DNA of 64,000 nucleotides from Capniomyces stellatus (lineage: Eukaryota; Kickxellomycota; Harpellomycetes; Harpellales; Legeriomycetaceae), in NCBI GenBank assembly GCA_001661515.1, contig LUVW01000003.1, positions 733,053 to 797,052 of the forward strand, given 5' to 3'. A program made the translations under genes and the position numbers. Numbering within the stretch: the stretch's first letter is position 1; each line of letters begins with the position of its first letter. Of the stretch, positions 33,601-43,648 are shown piece by piece. The notes beneath the pieces were generated by a model. The model was not told where the DNA came from, made no database searches, and saw only the letters and a program-made list of their open reading frames with translations.

Positions 33601-36600
33601 ACCGCTGGTGGAAAAGCGGCGATCAACAGAAACATCGCCAGGACGGGAACCAGATGTGGTTGGGGCAAAACTGCCGGGACCAACAACGCTTTTCAGCTCC
33701 ATTGCTATTTCCAAAAACGCAACCATAATCCACACTAAATGGGCAGAGTCAGGGGCAAATACGTTGCTCTTCAGTCGGTTCCACCGGACAACCATCTTGA
33801 CCTGCTCATCAGCCAGCCTGGCCACGTCCAAGTGCGGGTACATCATTTCTTCAGGCGCATTCAGGCTGGCCAGCAGGGCCCTGTACGCAAACAGAAACTG
33901 GTCAAGTGTCTGCACGATGCCCATCCGCTGCTGACGAAACGAGCTTACTATGGAGAACATTGGGTCGTAGCTCTCCTGGATGATCGGAACATCGCCCTTC
34001 CTCAGAAGTAGCGCCGTGTCAACCGCCACAAACACTCCTGACCTCCCACACCCAGCCGAACAGTGCACAACCATACGAGGCATCTTCTCAGCATCTGCGC
34101 CCTCTGCCACACTTCCGCTTCCTGTCCCATTCACACTTGCTATATTTGCCAGCTGGATTGTCCGCAGCAGCCCAAACGCGCTTTTCGGCACGGCGTGGTC
34201 GTCCCAGTTCATGTAGTGGATCTGCGTCACCAACCTCGCCTTCCCCCGAACACTGCCATCCACACTCATGCGCACCCTAAACAGCCGCGCCACAATCCCC
34301 TTGCAGTTACAATCGTCCGCCGCTGCCTCCATCCGCACCGATATTGTACTGTTTGTGCTGTTCAGCTTAAACCGCCTCCACACTCCCGCTACTTTTGGCC
34401 AGTATTGGTAACTCTTCTCCACCCCATTTTCCTCCAACTTGCCCAGCATCACTATCACCATCGTGTTCTGCTCCCACACCATCTGCCAGAAATCACTCAC
34501 TGTTGTCTGCATCGGCCCCTGCGTCACTATATACTGCGGCCCATTCTCTAACCCTACATAGCTCGCATTTATATAATCATTCTCCTTATCCATTGACAAC
34601 AACTCTACTCTTGCTTGGTCATAAGGCAGAATATTTGGGTACCTATTCTGCCCTATTCTCATTTGCCCACTGTTCAAACTATACTCTACTCCTCCTCCTC
34701 CTCCTCCTCCTCCTCCACTACTGTTGTTGCTGTTGTTGTTGTTGCTATTCTTTATCTTTGTTATCCTACTCTCCTCCAAACTGTTTATTTTCCCAAAGAA
34801 ACTCGCCGCAACTCCCAAATCATTCGCTTTTTCTTTACTTCTGTCAATCAGCCAATCAGGAATATTGATCTTGATCTTGCTCTTTTCCTTTACTTTATCT
34901 TTACAATCTTTTTCAGCATTACTAACTTCATTACTATTGCTATTCCCATTACTGTCACCATTACTATTTCCATCACTACTGCTATTACTATCACCACTAC
35001 CTTTACAATTAATCATATCCTTGCCCCTATTATTTTCTCCTATTTCTCTATTTCCATCAATACTTCCACACTCGCTATCGTCTCCTATGTGACACACATC
35101 CTTATAGCTTGAACTAAACTCTTCAAACCCAGAATCCAATGCCAAAATCGCAAATGTTATCAACTGCTCTTTACAAACCGCTGCCAACCTCCACGCCATC
35201 CCACTATTTCCGTCATCGTATATCACTATTGTCACCTTTCTTCTTCTGTCTTCCCCATCCCTACCTCTTTCTATGCATTTGCTACTATCTTCTCCTGAAT
35301 CTTTGTTTGCTTTCTGACTCTCCATCCTTTTCCATTCCACTTCTTTTTCTTTTATATACTCTCTTAATATCTGCGCCGCCCCCTTCTTCGCTTCTGGTCT
35401 CCCCTGCAACCCGCCTTTATTCTCTGTGTTGCTCATCTCCTTTTGCGCTCTATTTTTACTCTTCTCCTTCATTTCATTTAAACTAACCGCAGACTTTATA
35501 TGTCCCTTTTTGTACTCGCCCACCTCCCTTACATCAACTATCACCAAATACTCCTTTTCTCCCTCTTTCTCTTCTTTTCTCTCCATTGACTCTATCAACT
35601 CGTTCAGCTCTGCTGCCAATATCCGCCCCGCTGTCTTTGCCCTATTTCTACCCTTGTTCTTTCCTCCTGCTACCGATTCTAAATTCCCTCCCTTTGTCTT
35701 GACTCTACTCTTGCTCTTACTTACTCTCTTGCTCTTACTTACTCTCTTACTCGTACTCATGCTCATACTTCTGCTCCTGCTCATACTCCTACTCATACTC
35801 CTGCTCCTGCTCTTATTATTGCTTTTGTTTCTATTGATACTTTTACTCTTTCCAATCCCTGTACTAATATCGCTATTCCTATTACTGTTGCTATTCCTAT
35901 TACTGTTGCTATTCATACCCATAATACCTACTTCAACATTGCTGCCCTCCTGCCTCTTTCTTCTCTCCTCAACCCCTCCCCCTCCTGACTCCCTACTTGC
36001 CTTCACAGCTCTTTGCTCACTGTCTATGTTGTTTATCACACTGCTAACTGATACTTTCCTACTCCCTGCCTTTACCCACGAACCTTTCTTGTACTCTGCA
36101 TAGACACCATCTCTCTTGCCTCTATTCGCGCTCTTATTTCTTACCATTCCGATCTTGCTGCTTCTCCCGATATTCGACTTGCTATTTCTTACACTGCTCT
36201 TCCTGCTGCTTACATTACTACCTTCCTTCTTTACTTTTATCTTCATTTCCTTTGTTATCTCTGCTGGTTTGCTTCCCATTATTTGCCCCACATTTGCTCT
36301 TCTAATCCCTACACTACCCGTCTTGCTAGCCTCTGTCCCCACTCGTGTTCTTCCCACCCCTCCAATACCTTTGCTTTCCAGCATTTCCATCAACTCTATC
36401 TCCGCATCATCCATCTCATCATCATTATCATCGTCATTATCATCATCATTATCACTACCCATTCCCACTCCCATCCCCTTTCCAACATTTAAACCCAGAT
36501 CCAAGTCCAAGTCTAAATCCATATTTTTATACATATCCATATCCAAATCCAAATCTTCGTTTACTTCCAATTTCTCCTCCTCATCACCCCTCTCTTTTTT

Positions 36601-37308
36601 CTTATACCTGTCTCCTATCCTTTCGCCGTATTGACTGCTATTCAAGTACCACCCGCAAACATCCTTTTCATCCACACCTTCACCATTGTACACATTTGTT
36701 TTTTTACTCTTGTTTCTTGCAACTGCCTCCAACTCCACCCCCTTTGTCTCCTTTGAGCTGTCTGTAAGTATTTTTGAGTCCACTGACCCCTCCCTCTTCA
36801 CCTTTCTAGTTATATACTCTACATCATCCACTCTATGCCTCCTATACCCTCCATCACCCTCATGCCTCCCCAACGTCTCCCATCCACAGTCTATATCTTC
36901 ATTCGCATTACCTTCTCCGCTCTTGCTGCATATATAATCATCATCCGTCATTATCACCTCTACTTCATTTCCGTTCTTCAGCCCATATCTTTTGCTCAAC
37001 TCTATTCCCAAGTTTGACTCTTTATTCAGCTCTCTCCTACCCGGCATAAATACATACCCACTATCTGATCCAAACTCCTCGTACTGCCCTCCTGCATTCA
37101 CACTATCGATATCCGACTGCCTATACTTTCTTGTCCTGAATATCGACCTTGTTTTGCTTTTGACTTTAACCTTGGTCTCTGGCTTTAAACTCTTGCTGCT
37201 CTTGTCTTTCTTTATCCCAAACCTCAACTTGAAAAAGTTATTCTTTATCTTTGGCAGTACTGCCTCTTCCTCCACCACGCCCCTCTCTTTATTCCTCAGC
37301 TTTAACAT
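30700..37308 (-). CDS. Giant protein tyrosine phosphatase with rhodanese-like domain (Ptp2/Ptp3 type)
   Basis: A 2202-residue protein in one exon, about three times the size of yeast Ptp2. Order: basic Ser-rich N terminus with acidic and Arg-Ser repeats (RS-like stretch near 490-540); rhodanese-like domain (about 560-745) with YLVIVDVREVGEYKKGH and VIYDDGNSGMAWR, where Asp stands at the position of a catalytic Cys, so it is likely a docking domain as in MAP-kinase phosphatases; classical PTP domain (about 870-1150) with the signature HCSAGCGRSG and Cys1083 as nucleophile. The acid loop reads W1035-D-D-H instead of WPDH; the general acid Asp1037 is kept. The last 1000 residues are low-complexity Asn/Ser/Thr repeats. 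By family, it probably dephosphorylates MAP kinases; that is inference. Confidence 0.85.
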   Translation of the reverse strand: MLKLRNKERGVVEEEAVLPKIKNNFFKLRFGIKKDKSSKSLKPETKVKVKSKTRSIFRTRKYRQSDIDSVNAGGQYEEFGSDSGYVFMPGRRELNKESNLGIELSKRYGLKNGNEVEVIMTDDDYICSKSGEGNANEDIDCGWETLGRHEGDGGYRRHRVDDVEYITRKVKREGSVDSKILTDSSKETKGVELEAVARNKSKKTNVYNGEGVDEKDVCGWYLNSSQYGERIGDRYKKKERGDEEEKLEVNEDLDLDMDMYKNMDLDLDLDLGLNVGKGMGVGMGSDNDDDNDDDNDDEMDDAEIELMEMLESKGIGGVGRTRVGTEASKTGSVGIRRANVGQIMGSKPAEITKEMKIKVKKEGSNVSSRKSSVRNSKSNIGRSSKIGMVRNKSANRGKRDGVYAEYKKGSWVKAGSRKVSVSSVINNIDSEQRAVKASRESGGGGVEERRKRQEGSNVEVGIMGMNSNSNRNSNSNRNSDISTGIGKSKSINRNKSNNKSRSRSMSRSMSRSRSMSMSTSKRVSKSKRVSKSKSRVKTKGGNLESVAGGKNKGRNRAKTAGRILAAELNELIESMERKEEKEGEKEYLVIVDVREVGEYKKGHIKSAVSLNEMKEKSKNRAQKEMSNTENKGGLQGRPEAKKGAAQILREYIKEKEVEWKRMESQKANKDSGEDSSKCIERGRDGEDRRRKVTIVIYDDGNSGMAWRLAAVCKEQLITFAILALDSGFEEFSSSYKDVCHIGDDSECGSIDGNREIGENNRGKDMINCKGSGDSNSSSDGNSNGDSNGNSNSNEVSNAEKDCKDKVKEKSKIKINIPDWLIDRSKEKANDLGVAASFFGKINSLEESRITKIKNSNNNNSNNSSGGGGGGGGGVEYSLNSGQMRIGQNRYPNILPYDQARVELLSMDKENDYINASYVGLENGPQYIVTQGPMQTTVSDFWQMVWEQNTMVIVMLGKLEENGVEKSYQYWPKVAGVWRRFKLNSTNSTISVRMEAAADDCNCKGIVARLFRVRMSVDGSVRGKARLVTQIHYMNWDDHAVPKSAFGLLRTIQLANIASVNGTGSGSVAEGADAEKMPRMVVHCSAGCGRSGVFVAVDTALLLRKGDVPIIQESYDPMFSIVSSFRQQRMGIVQTLDQFLFAYRALLASLNAPEEMMYPHLDVARLADEQVKMVVRWNRLKSNVFAPDSAHLVWIMVAFLEIAMELKSVVGPGSFAPTTSGSRPGDVSVDRRFSTSGIFTSTLSVSNNNSIAAGPGNMLSLANSISMSNFNSKSFFSNSRDSIIQPDYFNENIDQPVKAGNSFLELTSGPNHNASNSNSNSNSDSDSDSNYINLVPNTGTGTGTGTGTKFNKFTSTSGVTQRNSARTNQNVNPRIDINLNRSMSMSKSFSGFKLNSSADKRSSANRNGHTSRNSISNRISMSNRTSMSNRNSTSNRNSTSNRTSISNRNSLSSRTGLGFDHILFKPKQNNVVSKFKIKNPNLVLNLGATKHNNLVLQFGQNKQEQAIKRIIKLTQPQSKIEPLSIDTVNNRTGVDSGQNALVQVKKKSSLSDIDYIQLNFHSAKSKITNKPSKKISIPITGHLLGGKDDLFIPISNSTASATATTTANGSSNNSPRYILNSTSPGTSSTSNAAGKVNNINIKQFMAPKSNNIGNNKEGINENIKEDIKEDDKEDNNEDGNSDNTSNSNTCNQDCDDQTEKPKALNKLGNISEPNSLKIGINTQDQTKKKSKSSSSARVVPGTKGAEVYSNGNGNGNGDNEEDRGFDGEVGIDVDFLMVKLTPSTSRPETVEPDSAELSEWNGKKLGGLKKEDQEQTQVQVQVQVHVDVDVQTQEQGSDKEESKEVIKESKEERKEEKRISKASSKPISIGSVGSSESGSGGGLGVHKKKSSYRNLTSNPSDFKSNASLYFDYPNFDFKTLPPSQPSIVRNKEDRNEVSCGGNSCSGCSVCDDLGGGRREGQELSSSHNVPFPMHRLSLLSPQECNRTDTNIDMFQILNSSNQHLFSRAVAGAPGLGSGNLPALAGSKVKFPELDPTPESFSLLAQTVRSDSINTDSSARFYDYYNISLSDTGNRPSNTNTNINTNTNTNTNTKSLFKQPNAKLNPLYTSGVRHGSGGVGGESDLLGPGSGSGTGTGTGQYSSNATSNFKSSDYMTGFGSVGRSSFSKPSAFKRISLSTTQSGSTSIQSLVELVPIPSNSNALL

Positions 37309-40300
37309 TTTCTATACTCGCTGTTTTCTTCTTATCTCTGTGTTACCACCTTACTTTCTCTAACCTACTGCACTTTACTCTATTTCTATCTTCCCTTTAA
37401 TTATGTCTTCTATTTACCTTTTGCTTGCCTATTAATTTAAATTGCCTCCAATATATCTTGTAATACTATATTATCGTGTACCTCTCACTTGTTCCCTTCA
37501 ACTGATCCAATCGTGATATTGTCTATACTGGCTTTGCCTAAATATATACTTGAGGCTTTGCCCTCCTGTTTTTTGCTGCTCTTACTTTTGCCTGTTTACT
37601 CTCACAGCTTCATCCCTCTCTGTTTATTTTATTATATATATCCTTGTATCGATTCTTGTAGCCGTTCTATTTGCTCTACCCTATTGTTACTGTCCCTTTT
37701 CTTTGCTCCTTTTCTTGGCCTTGTTTTTGAATTCGTTTTTCAGTTTGAGCTTAAGTTTGGGGTTGAGTTTGCCGACTAGTTGATGTTTTGGTATGTCTGT
37801 TTTATGTTCCTTGCCTCTTATCCAACTAAAAACGCTGTTTAGCTCTCTTTTTTCGTTTTGCTACACTGCACAACACAAATAGTATCTCTTTCTTTCTTTA
37901 TATACACTTGTTACAAACCAGCAACTTTTGCTAATATTATCCCTATTATTATTGTGATATTATCTTTCTTTCTCTTTTTTAATTATCCTGCTTTATTTTG
38001 TTGCCTCTACTTTATATCCGTAAAATATTTACAACTTGAGCTCTCTCTTTGACTTTTGTACTTATTATAGATTCATTGACGTATATACCATTACCGCTTT
38101 AGCTCAATTTGTAAATTTAAGCCACCAAAGCAAGAAAAAAAATTAGTCAACATAAATCATCTTGGATTCCTCATCTCAACCTATTTCATCCCTTTTACAC
38201 TTGATCAGTCGATTTATTTGCTCTTTCATACGTCAATCTTCGCTATTCTACATTTAAATGTTCCTATTGTTCCTAATTCTTTTTCCTCCTTCCTCTTTTT
38301 TCTTTACTTTTTTTTCTTTACTTTTTTTCTCATCAATTTACCATCAATTGCAATCTTCAACTTTAATTAATATAACCGTTCTACGTTATCTTTTTGGCTA
38401 AACTCTAGTTACAACTATTCTTCATTGTTTTTCTTTTTACCGAACTTTATGAAATTCTCAGCTATTTACGCTTAATTTGATTCAAATACCCATTACGCTT
38501 TATCATTTCATTTATACCTTTCACTCCAACTCTGGCCTAACAAAATACATTTTCAAATCCACTTGGATTCTACTACTATTTTGGCCTCTTTTTTTGAACT
38601 TTTTTTTCTGTCTCTTTGTTTTATAACTTATTTAGCTGCCTTTTATTTTCATTACTTACCTTATTACGATTACTTTTTTAATTTCTACTCTTTATCACAC
38701 TAATTGCTCGCTATATTTGCTTCTCCAAATTACCAGTCTGCTTTCTTGCTTTAAATTCATTGGAGCAACTTCTCTACTTTATTCTTCTTTCTACTTTTTC
38801 GTTCTTAATTCATAATCAGCACTCTGATTTAATTCGCCTTTGCTTAGCCTTACTAATCAAAATTCTCTTTTTGGTCCCTCATAGGAATTCACTATGTTTT
38901 ATGACCATTTAATCAATCACAATTATAACATCCTACATTACACCAAATATGATTCAAAATAACCCTATGATATTCTTCAAACCAACTCAACCTCAATTTG
39001 GATTTTAGAAAACGAAACCTCCCCCCCTCCCCTCTCCCCTTCGTACCTTGCACGCATTCTTGCCGACAATTGGCTTCTGCCTCTAATATACGAACCTTAT
39101 CAGTTGTTTTTCATTAACAACTACATTTTATACTTGGTTTATTAATTTATTTTTTATTGCAAGACTCGTTTATCTTTTTTTTATCATAGCACCTCTTTTA
39201 AAATCACTTTATTACACTTTTAAAAGTACTTTTCAATTGCACCTTGTTATTACACTTTTCTATTACACTTTTTGCCCTAGTTGGTTTAATGATCGTTGAT
39301 AAAACTCTACCACCTCCAGTATTTCTATCCACCATTTATTATTTCTCCCGTCTATTTGCACTCCACTCCTAGTAAATACATCATCCCTACTTCACATTTG
39401 TTGTGTTTATTTGTTATTTTATACAATACATACAGGCTAAATGCACTTATTTGTTTTACACATATGTGTTCTTGTAATACCACCTAACCATCGCACCCGC
39501 TCCACTTTACTTGACATTAATCTTCAACCATACAGTTCAATCAATTCATGAAAGCCATACACACCCATTACTGAACCTGATCCCAAATCATATATGTTTC
39601 CGAATCTTCCATGCACCAATTTATTTTCGTGCTCACAACTGACCCATCCAACCTCCATTTCGTTTTAAATTCTCCTTTTACAATAATTACAAATCATCCT
39701 TGTGTTTGTTAATTACTAATTATATGCTACTATCAAGCATTTTTATTATTATTGATAGCAAGCACTTTTTTTAATTTAAGATTAACAAACATGTTCTGTG
39801 CTATGCAAGTTCCCTTATAGCTGCAACAAATACCTTTTACACCGTTGCACACATGTATGCCTCTTCTTTTTTCATCAAACCACCGCTACTTTAACGATCC
39901 GCATATATCACAATTTCTACTTTTGGATATCTCGACAATCATCTCCAGTTTTGCCAATATGCCTATTTACGGCCATCAGTACCCTCCTCCTATCAACAAT
40001 ACACCACCCAGCGCTTTTGCATCTATTTTTTTTATTTACTACCGTTCTCTTGACTTTCCTATCATTCTCAGCCAATTTACATCAGCTTATTCACACTTTA
40101 AGATCACAAAGTTACTACATAAGGCTCTGTTCCAATTAGCCTGCCTCTGTTATACTCTGGCTAAATTGGCTAGGTGAACTTTGCAGCTTGTTTATTTGAT
40201 ACTTTTGCTCGTTGCCGCCCACGTTTCCCATGGTTTAATTAGTTCTAATTAAACAGCATATAGCTCCTTTCGTACTAATCACTTTGCTCGTTTATTATAA

Positions 40301-41612
40301 CTTGAATATTCAGGTATATTATTCCAACAAGTAACAATTTTTTCTTCTATCTTTCTAAAAATAGCAAGGTAAAAATAGCAAGGTAAAAATATCAAGTTAA
40401 ATCAAGCGAAATAAAAACTTGTCAACTTCCCAACCTATATCAATTAGCCCTGTGCCCTCTCGATTCTGTTTTTGGCTTTAGCCCTTAAACTCTGGCCTGA
40501 ATCGCGCCAAACTCTTTATTAAATTGTGCAAGACGCTTATTAATTTATTTAGTTTTGAATTTAGAACGAGATACCCACTCTCACCGTTTCTGGCCTAAAC
40601 TATTATCCACACTCGTACTTTACGACTTTATACGCTACACTGTCGCTATACATACTTAATTGACAAAGTATTTTTGATTGTGCCCCATTACTAATAAACC
40701 ACTTTATAAACATCTACCAATCATCAGCCCAAATCGTTTACTTGTCCAACTATATCTGTGTTATAAATGCCGTCTTTTTTTTTATGTCTCTGCCTAGTTC
40801 GACTCGTACTATGTTAGCACAACTATTACAAACTTTTGTTCTCTATCCACCACTTTATGTATCCTACCTTTGTGCGTCCATGTACACCTTGTTTCGCTGC
40901 AGCCACATTATTGAACTGCAGCTCTTTAAACGAAATCCAATTGTTAGAATAAAAATAAAAGTCTGCTTTTTTTTTTTTTGCTGGGATTGAAATTACAAAG
41001 CATATTCGTCTGGGAAAAAAAGAAATTACATAGTGCTGGTCCAATTTTAACTTTCAATTCTGCATTTAGTTATTTTTGAACATCAATTAACTCTTTAAAA
41101 TCGCTATAGCAATTTAACCATTTAGCTAATTCGAACTGCTACTCGTTATACAGATGGCCTCATCAATCACAAATTTGCTAAGGTGTGTTATCGAGAATAT
41201 AAACCAGTAACAATTTGGACCTAATCGACGCTTACTTAATTCCTTACCTTAGCTGTGTTACAACGTTCTATTTATATTTAAAACATACTATGCCATTTAT
41301 TTATCTTTGCGTATTAAGCCTATTTTGCGTATATTCTTCAATCGCATATCTATTTTTACTGTTTGTTTATTCAACACAACATTGTCCAGCGCTTTTAATG
41401 TACCTAATTTTATTTGGGTTTGGTAATCAACTATTTTTTTTAAATCGACCTAGCAAGCAAAAGGTTTAGATTGGCTTTTGGCACACCTTCCCCGACCCTC
41501 ATTCGCCAATCCAAATAATCCGGTCTTGGATAAATCATTGATCAATATCAAAGATTACAGACATTAATCGATCCGCCTATCCATACAAACTCCTATATGT
41601 ATACCTACCAAT

Positions 41613-41684
41613 CCAACTATACACCCAACTATACACCCAACTATACACCCAACTATACACCCAACTATACACTCAAATATACAT
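41613..41684. repeat. CCAACTATACAC tandem repeat
   Basis: About six tandem copies of a 12-base unit, the last ones degenerate. It lies in a short + strand frame reading YTPN repeats, but no gene around it is supported. Confidence 0.8.
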
Positions 41685-43013
41685 CCAACATGTATATTTA
41701 TCCACTACAACTTAAATTTCAAAAGTATACCTTAGAACTGTTTTGTCACACTTGGCCGTATTATACTATTTTGAACTAATATCAGGCTTGGTAAAAATGG
41801 GCCTACAGATTGTTGGTATATTTTTCTAGTATTCATCCAAAAAAAATAGACTAGAAAATCGTATCTTAAATATAATCATATACTGCTTATTAATTAGAAA
41901 TTGGATGACGATCAGCTCAATGCTTTTTTATCTTTGCCGCCTTGACAAGAGTCATCCAAGAACAGACACACTAAACTCGGACTAAAAGCAACTAATATTT
42001 ATGATGTATACATTGGTGTAAAAACTTATCAAACAAACAATGATAGACCAGATATTATTTAGTTTGCAATCGACAGGACTCCAAACAAAAAACCTTGTCA
42101 TGAAAATGGTGGAAATACTACTAATTGAGTCAAAGCTGCACTTCAGTTCTAGAGCTATAACCAACTCCCCCCCCTCAACACTAGTAGTTGGCTGAAAAGG
42201 CAATAAAAACATTTAATTGGAAAAGAAAAAACAAAAGCGAATATAAAGTCCAAAAAAAAAAGCAAGTAAATGACCAAGCCCAGGAATTTTGTTTACCAGA
42301 CTGTATATACTGTACTGTAGTCTATATACATACACCACACACAAAAAATTATTAAGCACATATTTGTGACTCACAAACCAGAATCAGTTACTTGCACAGA
42401 TAATGCGCATCCATCAAAGCTCGACTAGTTTTTGTGCTTGTGATTATAATCATCATACACTTGTAGTTTAAAAATTAAAAAAACAGCAAGCTATATTCCA
42501 ACAGTCATAATAAACCAAAAAAGTATGTAAGTAAATAAAACGACAAGTATAAAGAAAAAAAAGCTGTAACCAAACATATGGTTACTAATTGATCATTTAG
42601 ACACGAGTTTGTCTTATCTTTGGCTTGCTGATCATTATTGACAAGAGCAAGCCACCTGATTACACAAATGGAGAGTGGTAAAATAAAGAAAAAAAAGGCT
42701 GGTGCTCTGCTATCTAAAGTTAAAGCATTTCAAATTCAACAGTGTTATGTCAACAATGATGACTAGTTAAGCAAGTTGACAATACACAAGTGTTTATCCT
42801 TGAACTCTTTAATGATAAAAGCGTACAGGTATAATTAAAAGATGGTTATACCACGGAGTAATTGATACCGCAGCGTTTAAGCTAATATGTCAAACCCACC
42901 TGACTTACAGTTATTGAATTTTGTTTAAATTTTAGTATAAATAGCACTTGTGGGTTCCCAAATATTCCAAATTATAAATATACTCAAGCCTCTCAGTACA
43001 GTATACTACACTC

Positions 43014-43020
43014 TATAAAT
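43014..43020 (+). promoter_or_regulatory. TATA box of acidic secreted protein gene
   Basis: TATAAAT about 104 bases upstream of the ATG at 43124. A second similar element lies near 42973. Inferred from sequence and distance. Confidence 0.5.
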
Positions 43021-43123
43021 ACCAGCGATAAATCTAACCTAGATCAATATACCTTTTACCAACGTATATTCAAATAGAAAACCAAATCAAAAAACAAAAA
43101 TTAAAAGTAAAAAGTAAAAAATA

Positions 43124-43648
43124 ATGTTTAACTTTAACAAATTGACAATCATTGCCCTCGCTGCCATGTTGGTTGCAAACATTAGAGCCGAAGAACCTAC
43201 CCAAGAGTCCGCACAGGCTAACTATGAGAGCAGTAACAACAGCGATGACATAATGGCCAGGTTCAAGGTTGTAGAGGAACTGATTAGGAACAGCAACAAA
43301 AAAATGGTGATATCAATCGATAACAGCGTTGAGGAAATCCAAAATGACGAACATGGGAATGTAGCCACGAAGAAGATCAGCAAAAATATATCCTCGTTCA
43401 AATTTGACGCCGAAGATGATCAAGACGCCAAAGATGATCAAGACACTGAAGGTGATCAAGAATCAGAAGACCAGGATAACTTGGAAACTTCAGAAAGCGA
43501 AGAAGGCGAAGATATCCCACCAGTTGAAACGGTCCCAGAAGATGAGGAGGTCTTGGATGAAGAAGCGCCGGCTGATAATTCCGAGGGTTCAATTGAAGGT
43601 GAAAATGACGAGGCTCAACCCATAATAGAAGTTGCAGATCAAGAATAA
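43124..43648 (+). CDS. Small acidic secreted protein
   Basis: 174 residues. A clear signal peptide (about 1-22, cleaved near NIRA/EE) is followed by a mixed segment (FKVVEELIRNS, then a KKISKNISSFKF block) and a strongly acidic second half with DDQDAK-like repeats and many Glu. No cysteine in the mature part, no transmembrane helix, no recognised domain. A TATA element sits upstream and the A-rich leader just before ATG is typical of well-expressed fungal genes. Function unknown; secretion is the only supported inference. Confidence 0.7.
   Translation: MFNFNKLTIIALAAMLVANIRAEEPTQESAQANYESSNNSDDIMARFKVVEELIRNSNKKMVISIDNSVEEIQNDEHGNVATKKISKNISSFKFDAEDDQDAKDDQDTEGDQESEDQDNLETSESEEGEDIPPVETVPEDEEVLDEEAPADNSEGSIEGENDEAQPIIEVADQE

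Larger units (their letters stand above)
37309..43123. other. Intergenic spacer, 5.8 kb
   Basis: To about 39.2 kb the + strand is strongly pyrimidine-rich (purine-rich in the direction of the phosphatase gene), as expected for a long leader and promoter of that gene. Beyond that it is AT-rich without coding signal. A 12-bp tandem repeat lies at 41613-41684 and a C-run at 42170-42177. No tRNA or other RNA gene recognised. Confidence 0.45.

Noticed and set aside
41597..41779. Open frame with YTPN repeats
   Set aside because: The frame is only the product of the 12-bp tandem repeat, with no coding signal outside it.
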